Assembly (NCBI GenBank): GCA_018673255.1
Contig: JABHDC010000189.1
Location: forward strand, 10,072-74,071
Reading direction: 5' to 3'
DNA length: 64,000 bases
Origin: Gemmatimonadota bacterium
Lineage (GTDB): Bacteria > Latescibacterota > UBA2968 > UBA8231
This document shows, in pieces, positions 9,308 through 17,316 of the stretch. The notes beneath the pieces were generated by a model. That model was not told where the DNA came from. It made no database searches and worked only from the letters and a program-made list of their open reading frames with translations. Numbering within the stretch: the first letter of the stretch is position 1; each line of letters starts with the position of its first letter. The translations under genes and the position numbers were made by a program.

Positions 9308-10891
9308 TCAGTAGCCGACGGCCTGGCCATCCTTGCGCGGCTCCGAGGCTGCACAATAGCCGTCGTCGAGGCGGTAGATGATCTGCCCCCCACCGAATGC
9401 GGATGGTGGTTCGATCTGGAGCTGATGCCCCCGTTGGATCAGACCATCGCGGGTGGCGACAGGCATTTGTTCTTCCACGGCAACATCCATCCCGGCGTCG
9501 AACCGCCAGCGTGGCGCATCCAGTGCCGCCTGGGGATTCTGACCCGAATCGAAGATCCGTGTCATCATCTGCGCATGGCCCTGGGGCTGCATGTGCCCGC
9601 CCATCACGCCATAGCTGATCAGGGGTTTGCCGGCCTGCGTCACGAAGGCGGGAATGATGGTGTGGTATGGTCGCTTGCCACCACCCACCTGATTCGGATG
9701 ACCCGCTTCGAGGGTGAATCCGCTGCCGCGATTCTGCAGGCTGATGCCCGTGCCGGGAACGACGATGCCGGACCCAAAACCGGCGAAGTTCGACTGAATG
9801 AAAGACACCATACGCCCATCGGCGTCGGCCGCCGTCAGATAGACGGTCTCGCCCTGGCCTGGTGTGCCAGCATCATGTGCCTGGGCCCGCGCGGTGTCGA
9901 TGTGGGAGGCTCTCTGGCGCAGGTAATCATCGTCGAGCAATTGCTCGAAATCGATGTCACGCGTTTTCGGATCGCTGACGTAACGTCTCGCATCTGCGTA
10001 GGCCAGCTTCATCGCTTCGATCTGCAGGTGCAGACTGTCGACGCCATCCGGATCCAGGTCACCCAGGTCAAAGTGACGCAGGATGCCAAGGGCAATCTGG
10101 GCGGTGATTCCCTGACCATTTGGCGGGATCTCGTGTAGCGACTGGCCGCGATAGTCCAGCTGCAGCGGCGTCACCCATTCCGGCTCGTGGGCTGCCAGGT
10201 CCTGTGCTGTCAGGGCGCCACCGGTTGCCACCGCATGAGCGGCGATCGCCTCGGCCAGTTCGCCTCGATAGAAGGCCTCCCCCTTGGAAGCGGCGATCAG
10301 TTCAAGCGTGTGCGCCTGATCTTCAAAGGAAAACTGCTCACCGGCCACCGGCGCCCGGCCGTCTCGCAGGAAGGCAGCCCCCCAGTCAGGTTGCTCAGAG
10401 AATGTCTGCACCGCCCGCGCCCAGGAGGTAGCCACCACGGGTGGGACCAGCCAGCCATGGCGCGCATAACGGATCGCCGGCTCGAAGAGGTCGGCAAACT
10501 CCAACTGCCCGAAGCGCTCAGACAAGGCCACCCAGGCTGAGACACAGCCTGGCACGGTAACGGCATCCCATCCCTGCGTGGGCATACTCGTGCGCCCGGC
10601 GTAACGCTCGGGAGACCAGGCCGCCGGTGATCGTCCCGACGCATTGAGCCCATGCAGCTTCCCGTCCGTATCGGCGAGGATGCAGAACGCGTCAGAGCCG
10701 ATGCCATTCATCGTGGGTTCGACAACGGTGAGGGTAATGGCCGCTGCCAGGGCCGCATCGATGGCGTTGCCACCACGAGCCAGCATCTGCAGACCCGCCT
10801 GTGAGGCGAGGGGTTGTGAGGTGGCGACCACATTGCGTGCCATGACCGGCATCCGGCGTGAGGCGTAGTCGAATTCCCACTTGAGTGGCAT
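9308..10891 (-). CDS. Gamma-glutamyltransferase family protein
   Basis: An Ntn-hydrolase of about 527 residues that would self-cleave into two subunits and move or hydrolyse gamma-glutamyl groups. The N-terminus matches the family (VVATSQPLASQAGLQMLARG, then NAIDAALAAAITLTVVEPTM). The nucleophile Thr is probably in GETVYLTAADADGRMVS, the start of the small subunit. QSNFAGFGSGIVVPGTGI follows as the oxyanion-side loop. There is no signal peptide, so a cytosolic location is likely. ATG 10891 is preceded by an in-frame GTG and an AAGGGAAT ribosome site. It faces the ceramidase-like gene and has a 13-bp repeat cluster upstream. Confidence 0.88.
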   Translation of the reverse strand: MPLKWEFDYASRRMPVMARNVVATSQPLASQAGLQMLARGGNAIDAALAAAITLTVVEPTMNGIGSDAFCILADTDGKLHGLNASGRSPAAWSPERYAGRTSMPTQGWDAVTVPGCVSAWVALSERFGQLEFADLFEPAIRYARHGWLVPPVVATSWARAVQTFSEQPDWGAAFLRDGRAPVAGEQFSFEDQAHTLELIAASKGEAFYRGELAEAIAAHAVATGGALTAQDLAAHEPEWVTPLQLDYRGQSLHEIPPNGQGITAQIALGILRHFDLGDLDPDGVDSLHLQIEAMKLAYADARRYVSDPKTRDIDFEQLLDDDYLRQRASHIDTARAQAHDAGTPGQGETVYLTAADADGRMVSFIQSNFAGFGSGIVVPGTGISLQNRGSGFTLEAGHPNQVGGGKRPYHTIIPAFVTQAGKPLISYGVMGGHMQPQGHAQMMTRIFDSGQNPQAALDAPRWRFDAGMDVAVEEQMPVATRDGLIQRGHQLQIEPPSAFGGGQIIYRLDDGYCAASEPRKDGQAVGY

Positions 10892-10957
10892 CACAGGATT
10901 CCCTTTGGCATGGCAGCGTTGTCAGACATGAACGAAGACGTCAATGTAACGATTCAT

Positions 10958-10996
10958 TGAGTCCGGTCACTGAGCCCAGTCACTGAGTCAGGCGAC
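10958..10996. repeat. Three tandem 13-bp repeats in a divergent promoter region
   Basis: Three adjacent units, TGAGTCCGGTCAC, TGAGCCCAGTCAC and TGAGTCAGGCGAC, match in most positions. They lie between the divergent gamma-glutamyltransferase gene (starting at 10891) and the P-loop-like gene (starting at 11115). The spacing is a little over one helical turn. They could bind a regulator or be a replication-slippage product. Confidence 0.6.
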
Positions 10997-11114
10997 TTTT
11001 GCATCAGGTCTCTGTACCGTATTCTCCTTCCCTTCTCACCCATCGTTCATTGACCCACTTGGCCACTGCGCTCAGGCGCGATGGCCTCGGTCCACCGCAA
11101 GAGTCAGGTAGCTG

Positions 11115-11732
11115 ATGCGCGTCATCGTCGTCGGATGTGAATACAGCGGTGTAAGCACGCTGATCTCGCAGGTGGATGCCTGGGGACAGGCTCGGGGAAT
11201 TCACCACCACCTGGACGATCATTTCACGATTCCCGATGCCTATCACCTCAGTGATGAAGAACAGGCGGCGATGCTGGACATGCTGCCGGCGATCAAGGAA
11301 CGCTTCCAGCGCTTCCAACTCGTCTATCACGTCCGCCTGCTGCACCGGTACCATCACATCCTGATGGGTGGCTTCCACATTGAGGAGGCGATCTACGGTC
11401 CGCAGTACTACTACCCGGGCAAGGCACAGGAAGTGCGCGAGTATGAGCCCGACATGCCGGACAGTGTCATCCTGGTGCATCTGCACGCCACGCCAGAGCA
11501 GATTCGGCAACGCATGCAGAGTGCGCCACATCCGCACCAGTTGGTTCTCGCGGAGGATGTGGAGGTGATACTGGATGCCTTCGCCGATCAGGTGCGACGC
11601 TCGTGGATTCGCCGCAAGATCACCATCGACACGACGGATCTCACCCCCAGCAACTTGCTGGACAGCTTCCTGAAGCTGTCTGTCCCCCACCTGGAACCGG
11701 CCGATGCCGCCACGAGGATGCTGACTGCATGA
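11115..11732 (+). CDS. P-loop-like nucleotide-binding protein with degenerate Walker A
   Basis: About 205 residues. The N-terminus (MRVIVVGCEYSGVSTLISQV) has the strand-loop-helix pattern of small P-loop kinases, but the Walker A Lys is Val (GCEYSGVST instead of GxxxxGK[ST]). The middle is rich in His and aromatics (HHHLDDHF, YHVRLLHRYHHILMGG). The segment DSVILVHLHATPEQIRQRM resembles a nucleoside-kinase lid region. A four-base ATGA overlap couples it to the dioxygenase gene. I would call it kinase-like with doubtful ATP hydrolysis. A longer antisense frame at 11004-11759 lacks any recognisable domain and is rejected. Confidence 0.7.
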   Translation: MRVIVVGCEYSGVSTLISQVDAWGQARGIHHHLDDHFTIPDAYHLSDEEQAAMLDMLPAIKERFQRFQLVYHVRLLHRYHHILMGGFHIEEAIYGPQYYYPGKAQEVREYEPDMPDSVILVHLHATPEQIRQRMQSAPHPHQLVLAEDVEVILDAFADQVRRSWIRRKITIDTTDLTPSNLLDSFLKLSVPHLEPADAATRMLTA

Positions 11733-12562
11733 CGGGCACCCCAAACACTGTTTCACCATTCGATTTCAGCACGCCCGTAACCGCCCGGCGTCGTGAAGAG
11801 TTCCTGCTGCTCTGGAACGAGACGCGTAATTTCCTTCTGGGCCGTGAACTCATCCATTTCGACCTGGACTTCCCCAGCGCAGAAGAGATCGTCGATATCC
11901 TGCGGCAGCATGGGGACACGAAACTGAGTTCTAACCAGCTCGAGGATGATGCAGCCGAAGCCGACCTCGTCGACAAGCTGCGGAATGCGCCGCTGGAGCA
12001 GGTCATGGATCTGCCCTTCAACATTGCCACCTTCGAACTCCACAACTTCTATGGCCCGGGACAATTCCTTGAGGAGTTTCAGCAGCGCGTCATGATCCCG
12101 TGGCGCACCTTCCTCTCTGCTGCGGGACTGACCTGGCAACGCTGCTATCCGATCATCTTCATCTCAGGCAAGGGCTGTAGTTCGCAGTTCCACGCCGACA
12201 ATTCGCACGTGATGGCCTGGCAGATACACGGCACCAAGGCTTTCCACGGCTTTCAGGATCCGAGCAAATACGGCCCGATCCAGAGGATCGTCGACGAGCG
12301 CAATCAGTACCGGTCCAGGCTGCCCCCCGAACACGACCCGGCGGATCTGCTCTCCTACTTCATGGAGCCGGGGGATATGCTATGGAATCAGCTGCTCACA
12401 CCGCACTGGGTGGATGGCGGCAACGATGACATCGCCGTGAGTGTGAATATCTCCCACGGTGGCATTCAGCACGCCGGCCAGTTCTGTCCGAACGAGCAGG
12501 TATTGCGACGCCGCTGGGAAGACCACCCCGAAGAAGCCTGGCTCGTTGACCAGCGCTACTAA
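11729..12562 (+). CDS. JmjC/cupin-type Fe(II)/2-oxoglutarate dioxygenase-like protein
   Basis: About 277 residues. The facial-triad pattern is visible: His-x-Asp in SSQFHADNSHVMAWQI, the HGTKAFHGF strand, and a distal His in MEPGDMLWNQLLTPHWVDGG. This is the arrangement of cupin_8/JmjC-like oxygenases, which hydroxylate small molecules or proteins using 2-oxoglutarate. The ATG at 11729 overlaps the upstream stop by ATGA. The longer frame from 11603 would overlap that gene by 130 bp. A VOC protein follows 29 bp later. The substrate is unknown; the neighbours suggest a small secondary pathway. Confidence 0.78.
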   Translation: MTGTPNTVSPFDFSTPVTARRREEFLLLWNETRNFLLGRELIHFDLDFPSAEEIVDILRQHGDTKLSSNQLEDDAAEADLVDKLRNAPLEQVMDLPFNIATFELHNFYGPGQFLEEFQQRVMIPWRTFLSAAGLTWQRCYPIIFISGKGCSSQFHADNSHVMAWQIHGTKAFHGFQDPSKYGPIQRIVDERNQYRSRLPPEHDPADLLSYFMEPGDMLWNQLLTPHWVDGGNDDIAVSVNISHGGIQHAGQFCPNEQVLRRRWEDHPEEAWLVDQRY

Positions 12563-12591
12563 CACCAGATCATCACAGAGGGAGAGGGATC

Positions 12592-12975
12592 ATGAGCGTT
12601 CGAGGTACCGACTTCGTGTATTACCAGTCCAGCAACATGGAGAAATCCATCGAGTTCTACCGTGATGCACTCGGCCTCGAGATGTATGGCTACTATGAGG
12701 ATTTCAAGTGGGCGGAGTTCAATGCCGGCAATGTCACTCTGGCCCTGAATGACCCATCCTCCTTCGATCCGCAGGCCACGGCACAATCAGGTGGCGCCGC
12801 CGTCGCCCTGGCCGTGGAAGATGTGGAGGCCATGGTGAAGGCACTGGAAGCCAGGGGAATTACCGTCACCATGCAGATCCAGGAGAGCCCCGTCTGCCAC
12901 TTTGCCTGTATTCAGGATCCGGACGGAAATTCCATCTGGCTCCATCACCGCAAGGATGGCACCTTCGCCGACTGA
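12592..12975 (+). CDS. VOC family protein (glyoxalase/dioxygenase fold)
   Basis: A 127-residue protein of paired beta-alpha-beta-beta-beta modules. Typical features are the N-terminal NMEKSIEFYRDALGLEM, a central VALAVEDVEAMVKALEARGI, and a C-terminal FACIQDPDGNSIWLHH. The first metal ligand position appears to be Tyr rather than His, so metal binding may be altered. A GAGGGAGAGGG purine-rich ribosome site precedes the ATG. It lies between the dioxygenase and an epimerase in the same direction. The family includes glyoxalases, epimerases and extradiol dioxygenases, and the sequence does not separate these. Confidence 0.82.
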   Translation: MSVRGTDFVYYQSSNMEKSIEFYRDALGLEMYGYYEDFKWAEFNAGNVTLALNDPSSFDPQATAQSGGAAVALAVEDVEAMVKALEARGITVTMQIQESPVCHFACIQDPDGNSIWLHHRKDGTFAD

Positions 12976-13011
12976 TACGACCCAAACGGGCACCGGAGCC
13001 CATTGCTGCCT

Positions 13012-14004
13012 ATGAGAGTTCTCGTCACCGGCTGCGCAGGTCGCCTCGGATCGGCGGCCTGCGCTGATCTCCTCAGCCATGGCATTGCAGTTCGGGGCCT
13101 CGATCTGCATCCACCCGCACAGGTCGGGGACATCGAGTTCCATTCCTGCGACCTGACGGCGCTGACGGCTTCCGAGTCTCTGGCCGCTCTGCTGGAGGGC
13201 ATCGATGCCGTCCTGCATCTGGCTGCCATACCGGTACCGCGCCTGGGCACACCACCGGACATCTTCGACCTGAATTGCGCCGCCACCTTCCGGTTGTTCC
13301 AGGCCTGCGCCGATGCCGGTGTCGGTCACGTGGTGGCTGCCAGCTCGATCAATGCCATCGGCTACTACTTCGGTCGCCTGCCCTTCGAGCTGGACTATCT
13401 TCCCGTCGATGAGGCCCACCCGGGTACCACGAGCGACCCCTACTCTTTCAGCAAGCAGATCACCGAGCAGATCGCCGACTACTTTGCGCGAACGTCAGGG
13501 ATTGCCTGCCGCTGCCTGAGATTTGGTGCCGGACTTGAGTCCCTGGACGCCCTGCGAGAAGGATTCGCCCAGCGGTTGCAGCAGGCACGACAACAGGTTG
13601 AGTCCCTTGGACGCCTGTCGAATGAAGACGGGGTCAGAGAGGTCGACCGTCTGTGTCATCACTTCGACGAGGATCGACGCTCCGGCCAACGCTCCCCTGC
13701 TCTCACACCCGAGCAACGATCCCTGATGGGGTTGCGGCACAATCTCTTCAGCTTCGTCGAACTCGGCGAAGCCTGCCGGGCGATGCGACTGGCCCTGACC
13801 ACACCGACTTCAGGGTCTGAGACCGTGTTCGTTGTGGATCGGCGAAATGGTCTCGGACTGGGTGCAGAGTTGCTGGCGCGTGTCATGTATCCTCACGTGC
13901 CGATACGGCAGCCACTGGTTGAGGATCAGTCGATCGTGTCCTGGACCGCCGCCACACAATTCGGCTTCGAGAGTCAGACCCCTGCCCGCCTGCTCCTCGG
14001 CTGA
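13012..14004 (+). CDS. NAD-dependent epimerase/dehydratase
   Basis: An extended SDR of about 330 residues. MRVLVTGCAGRLGSAAC gives the GxxGxxG dinucleotide site, VLHLAAIPVPR the strand-4 motif, and DPYSFSKQITEQ the catalytic Tyr and Lys. ATG 13012 was chosen over a TTG nine bases upstream. It is distantly like the epimerase at 5090-6034. A nucleotide sugar or uronate is the likely substrate, from the fold alone. It precedes a Gfo/Idh oxidoreductase after a 149-bp gap. Confidence 0.85.
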   Translation: MRVLVTGCAGRLGSAACADLLSHGIAVRGLDLHPPAQVGDIEFHSCDLTALTASESLAALLEGIDAVLHLAAIPVPRLGTPPDIFDLNCAATFRLFQACADAGVGHVVAASSINAIGYYFGRLPFELDYLPVDEAHPGTTSDPYSFSKQITEQIADYFARTSGIACRCLRFGAGLESLDALREGFAQRLQQARQQVESLGRLSNEDGVREVDRLCHHFDEDRRSGQRSPALTPEQRSLMGLRHNLFSFVELGEACRAMRLALTTPTSGSETVFVVDRRNGLGLGAELLARVMYPHVPIRQPLVEDQSIVSWTAATQFGFESQTPARLLLG

Positions 14005-14153
14005 CTCGGTCAGGACAGAAGCTTCGGTGCATTCGACCGGAGGCAGACCGCTAATTCCGAGTTCGCTGATCCCATCGATCAGTTGTTTGCACGGTCCGGT
14101 GGCCGCTATCTTGAGCCACGACAACACCAGACAACAACAGTGGGACCAGCGCA

Positions 14154-15173
14154 ATGACAGAGGAACACCACGATCTCATCCGGGTCGGATTGATCCGATG
14201 CGATACACATGGGGCCTACTACGGCTCCCTGATGGCGGCCCACGACGCACTGCGACTTCAGCGCCCTCTCGAGGAGGGTCAGGCCGGCCGCTATTCCTGG
14301 CAGACAGGGGGCGCCCACTACTACTTCTACACAGACTACGCCGATGCTTCACGAATGACCGTCGACGCCGTCGATGGCTTCCGGTTGTGCAAGGTGTGGG
14401 ACGAACATGCGGATGCCGCCCAATGCCTGGCTGCCGTCTTCACCGAGCCTCCTCAGGTCTGCGCCTGTGTGGAGGATGTCAGCGACGATGTAGACCTCGT
14501 CTTCATCGCCGACTGCAATGGCGATGGCAGCGACCACCTTCGCCTGGCTCGTCCGGGTCTGGAGAAGGGCGTCGCCACCTTCGTGGACAAGCCGTTGGCC
14601 TACAGTGTGGAAGATGCCCACCAGATCATCGGCCTGGCTACGCAGCACCAGGTACCACTGGCATCGGCATCGATATTGGATGCTCTTCCCGATGCGGCGC
14701 GCTTTGCACGACGCCTGGATGAAGTGGGCGATCTGCAATTCGGCTGCGTGCAGGGCGGCGGGCCGAGTCTTGCGGGACAGATCCACACCATCAGCCTCGC
14801 GCAACGCATTTTCGGCGATGGTGTGGTTCGTGTTCGTGCCATGGGTGATGGTGGACCCAACACGATTCACCTGGAGTATGGAGACCGCAACGATCGACCA
14901 GCACGAGGAGTCACGCTGAACTGTGACGTCGGGCCGGTCTGGCACTGCGCCTTTCATGCCAGCGCCTTTGGGCCGGCTGGCGCGATCCATTCTCCGCCAA
15001 TGGGTGACTTCGACTTCCCTTCCGGCGCCGCTGAGATCCTGCGGCAGATCCAATCCATGATCCACACTGGCCGGACTCCAGCCACGTCGGGCCGCATGAT
15101 CGAGGCCGTCGCCGTCGCCGAGGCATCGCGCCGGGCCCAGGCAACGGGACAAACCATCGAGGTCGCAAGGTAG
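14154..15173 (+). CDS. Gfo/Idh/MocA family oxidoreductase
   Basis: About 339 residues. The N-terminal half looks like a modified Rossmann fold, with VDLVFIADCNGDGSDHL at the strand-5 region. The family Lys-Pro motif is present as FVDKPLAYSVEDAHQI, with Asp in place of the usual Glu of EKP. An insertion of about 60 residues after strand 1 (TGGAHYYFYTDYADASRMT) is longer than usual. These enzymes oxidise or reduce sugars or inositols with NAD(P). The next gene, a VOC protein, starts 3 bp past the stop, so they are co-transcribed. Confidence 0.8.
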   Translation: MTEEHHDLIRVGLIRCDTHGAYYGSLMAAHDALRLQRPLEEGQAGRYSWQTGGAHYYFYTDYADASRMTVDAVDGFRLCKVWDEHADAAQCLAAVFTEPPQVCACVEDVSDDVDLVFIADCNGDGSDHLRLARPGLEKGVATFVDKPLAYSVEDAHQIIGLATQHQVPLASASILDALPDAARFARRLDEVGDLQFGCVQGGGPSLAGQIHTISLAQRIFGDGVVRVRAMGDGGPNTIHLEYGDRNDRPARGVTLNCDVGPVWHCAFHASAFGPAGAIHSPPMGDFDFPSGAAEILRQIQSMIHTGRTPATSGRMIEAVAVAEASRRAQATGQTIEVAR

Positions 15174-15176
15174 ACG

Positions 15177-15623
15177 ATGACCATCAAACGCTGTCACCAT
15201 CACGGATTCACCGTCAGCAATATTGACAGATCCCTCGCCTTCTACCGGGACGGTCTCGGCCTGGAGTGCCTGCGCGTGTCCCCCCGACGGGATCTGCCAT
15301 CCTACGACCAGATCCTCGGATACCCGAACGTGGCCCTGACGGTGGCCCTTCTGCGTCATCCGACCGACGAGTTTCTGCTGGAACTGATCCAGTACGAGCA
15401 GCCTGAGGGCAAACCACGCCCGCAGGAAAATGCATTCATCGGTGCGTCCCACCTGGCTTTCGATGTAGAGGATGTGGACGCCCTGTACGAACGACTCTGC
15501 GACGCGGGATTTGAGGCGATCAACCCGCCCGTGGATATCGAGCGAGATGGGGCCGTCGTAGCCCGCGCCGTCTATGTCCTGGATCCCGACGGCATCAGTG
15601 TCGAGCTCTTTCAGGAGGCATGA
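15177..15623 (+). CDS. VOC family metalloenzyme (glyoxalase I-like)
   Basis: A 148-residue VOC protein with a full set of candidate metal ligands: His in CHHHGFTVSNIDRSLAFY, Glu in FLLELIQYE, His in ASHLAFDVEDVDALYERL and Glu in DGISVELFQEA. It resembles glyoxalase I or methylmalonyl-CoA epimerase-like proteins. It sits 3 bp after a Gfo/Idh gene and just before an SDR, a typical catabolic setting for modifying small keto or hydroxy acids. The ATG at 15177 is in a good place for coupling to the upstream stop. Confidence 0.85.
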   Translation: MTIKRCHHHGFTVSNIDRSLAFYRDGLGLECLRVSPRRDLPSYDQILGYPNVALTVALLRHPTDEFLLELIQYEQPEGKPRPQENAFIGASHLAFDVEDVDALYERLCDAGFEAINPPVDIERDGAVVARAVYVLDPDGISVELFQEA

Positions 15624-15630
15624 CAATCCC

Positions 15631-16419
15631 GTGACAGACACATCCAGTGGACCGACGCTGGTCACCGGGGCCGCCGGGGCAATCGGTGCCGCGATCGTCG
15701 ATCGAATCGTCAATTCTCAGGCGACCCCGGGTGATGCGGCCGGCACTGTCCTTGCTCTGGATCACGATGCAGATGCCCTGGATGAACTGGTGTCTCGTTA
15801 TCCCGAGGGTGCCGTCCGGGGCATTCACTTCGATCTGGCGGATCTTGATGCGACACCTGACTTCCTGGACAAGCTGATTCAGGATCATGCGCCGATCCGT
15901 CGCATCGTACTCAATGCCGGCGTGTGGGACGGCGCTCCGATCACGCAGATGCCCGATGATGTGTGGCAGCTGAACTTCGCCATCAATGTGACGTCGCCCT
16001 TCATGTTCCTTCGTCAACTGGTACCGCCCATGGCCCGGGCAGGTGGGGGCGCCATCGTCTGTACCGCCAGCCGCAATGCACATCGCTCGAGCACGAACAA
16101 TGCTGCCTATGATGCGTCAAAGGCTGCCTTGCTGGGACTGGTTCGGACCGCATCCGGTGAATTCGCCTGCGACCACATCCGGATCAATGCCGTGTCACCG
16201 GGCGTGGTCTCGACCCCCTCGACGGCAGAGATTGAGGAGGAACCTTTCCGGTCGGCGTATCTGCGGAAGATTCCGATGGATCGGTATGGTCGCCCCGATG
16301 ACATTGCCGGCGTTTGCCTGTTTCTGCTATCACATGAGGCAGGATACATCACTGGCCAGGATCTGATCGTCGATGGCGGCCAGATTGCCTGTCAGGACAA
16401 TGGCCGACTCCTCGATTGA
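15631..16419 (+). CDS. Short-chain dehydrogenase/reductase
   Basis: About 262 residues of a classical SDR: cofactor motif VTGAAGAIGAAIV, Asn-Ala-Gly in IVLNAGVWDG, and Tyr and Lys in NAAYDASKAALLGLV. The C-terminal ITGQDLIVDGGQ is the usual family ending. I chose the GTG at 15631 downstream of AGGAGG, because the longer frame from 15574 overlaps the VOC gene and adds no homologous residues. It is followed 26 bp later by a second SDR gene, so both may act on the same pathway. The substrate is unknown. Confidence 0.85.
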   Translation: MTDTSSGPTLVTGAAGAIGAAIVDRIVNSQATPGDAAGTVLALDHDADALDELVSRYPEGAVRGIHFDLADLDATPDFLDKLIQDHAPIRRIVLNAGVWDGAPITQMPDDVWQLNFAINVTSPFMFLRQLVPPMARAGGGAIVCTASRNAHRSSTNNAAYDASKAALLGLVRTASGEFACDHIRINAVSPGVVSTPSTAEIEEEPFRSAYLRKIPMDRYGRPDDIAGVCLFLLSHEAGYITGQDLIVDGGQIACQDNGRLLD

Positions 16420-16445
16420 AACGGTCTATCACACGAGAGACTCCC

Positions 16446-17237
16446 ATGACGCCATCTGATACACAACTCCCCCATGCACAGCTTCTGGACCTGACCGGCA
16501 AAGTGGCACTGGTCACTGGTGCGGGACGTGGCATTGGGCGGGCGATCGCCCACGTGCTGGCCAGGGCGGGGGCGAAGGTGGCCCTCGCATCGCGCACGAC
16601 CGAGCAACTGGAAGCGGTCGCTGGGGAATTGGCGGACGCCGGCGTAGACGCCGACCGCACGCTGGTCCTGCCCACCGATGTGGCTGAAGAAACGCAGGTA
16701 GCTGCCACGATTCAGCGCATCATGGAGACCTGGGGACGACTCGATATCCTGGTGAACAATGCAGGCCTCATCGACTTCGGCCCCCTGGAGAAGATCGAGC
16801 CCGAGGGGTGGCACCGCGTAATCGAGGCCAATCTCACCGGTCCGTATCTGTGCAGCCGGGCCGCGGCTCCCCATCTGTCGGCCAGTGGTGAGGGCCGCAT
16901 CATCAATATCACCTCGGTGAGTGCACAGACAGGCGGTGTATCGGGTGGCGTCCACTACACGGCATCGAAGGGTGGCCTGGCGGCGATGACGAAGACCCTC
17001 GCCCGCGATCTGGCGTCCTCCGGAGTGACGGTGAATTCCATCTCCCCCGGGCAGATCGATGCCGATCCGAATCTGCTCACACAAGAGCAGCGACAGCACG
17101 TGACCGGTCTGATCCCCCTGGGCAGACTCGGCGAACCGGAAGAGATCGCCTACGCCGCCCTCTTCCTGGCCTCACCCATGGCTGCCTATATCACGGGCAC
17201 CACGATCGATGTGAATGGCGGGATTCTGAAGCGCTGA
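16446..17237 (+). CDS. Short-chain dehydrogenase/reductase (FabG-like)
   Basis: About 263 residues with all classical SDR marks: LTGKVALVTGAGRGIGRAIA, NNAG in DILVNNAGLIDF, the active Tyr and Lys in VHYTASKGGLAAMTK, and the C-terminal ITGTTIDVNGGILKR. ATG 16446 is preferred to an upstream TTG. It may be a 3-oxoacyl- or sugar-alcohol dehydrogenase. Position alone ties it to the Gfo/Idh, VOC and SDR cluster. It is the last gene of the + strand run and converges on the M81 peptidase operon. Confidence 0.87.
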   Translation: MTPSDTQLPHAQLLDLTGKVALVTGAGRGIGRAIAHVLARAGAKVALASRTTEQLEAVAGELADAGVDADRTLVLPTDVAEETQVAATIQRIMETWGRLDILVNNAGLIDFGPLEKIEPEGWHRVIEANLTGPYLCSRAAAPHLSASGEGRIINITSVSAQTGGVSGGVHYTASKGGLAAMTKTLARDLASSGVTVNSISPGQIDADPNLLTQEQRQHVTGLIPLGRLGEPEEIAYAALFLASPMAAYITGTTIDVNGGILKR

Positions 17238-17255
17238 AGCAGATCAGTGGCAGCA

Positions 17256-17276
17256 ATCAGGCGGGATCCGTCTGAT
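17256..17276. terminator. Small hairpin between convergent genes, possible bidirectional terminator
   Basis: Arms ATCAG and CTGAT enclose CGG and CCG with a GAT loop, giving about nine pairs including one G-T pair. It sits between the converging SDR and M81 genes. No clear T-run follows on either strand, so termination is only suggested. Confidence 0.35.
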
Positions 17277-17316
17277 CGTGGCCAGCTTGGGCGCAACGCT
17301 GGGGGCATGGCCCGGA

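Noticed and set aside
14349..15713. A 454-residue open frame antisense to the Gfo/Idh and VOC genes
   Set aside because: It spans two domain-supported genes, has no motif and starts in mid-gene. Long antisense frames are expected at this GC content.
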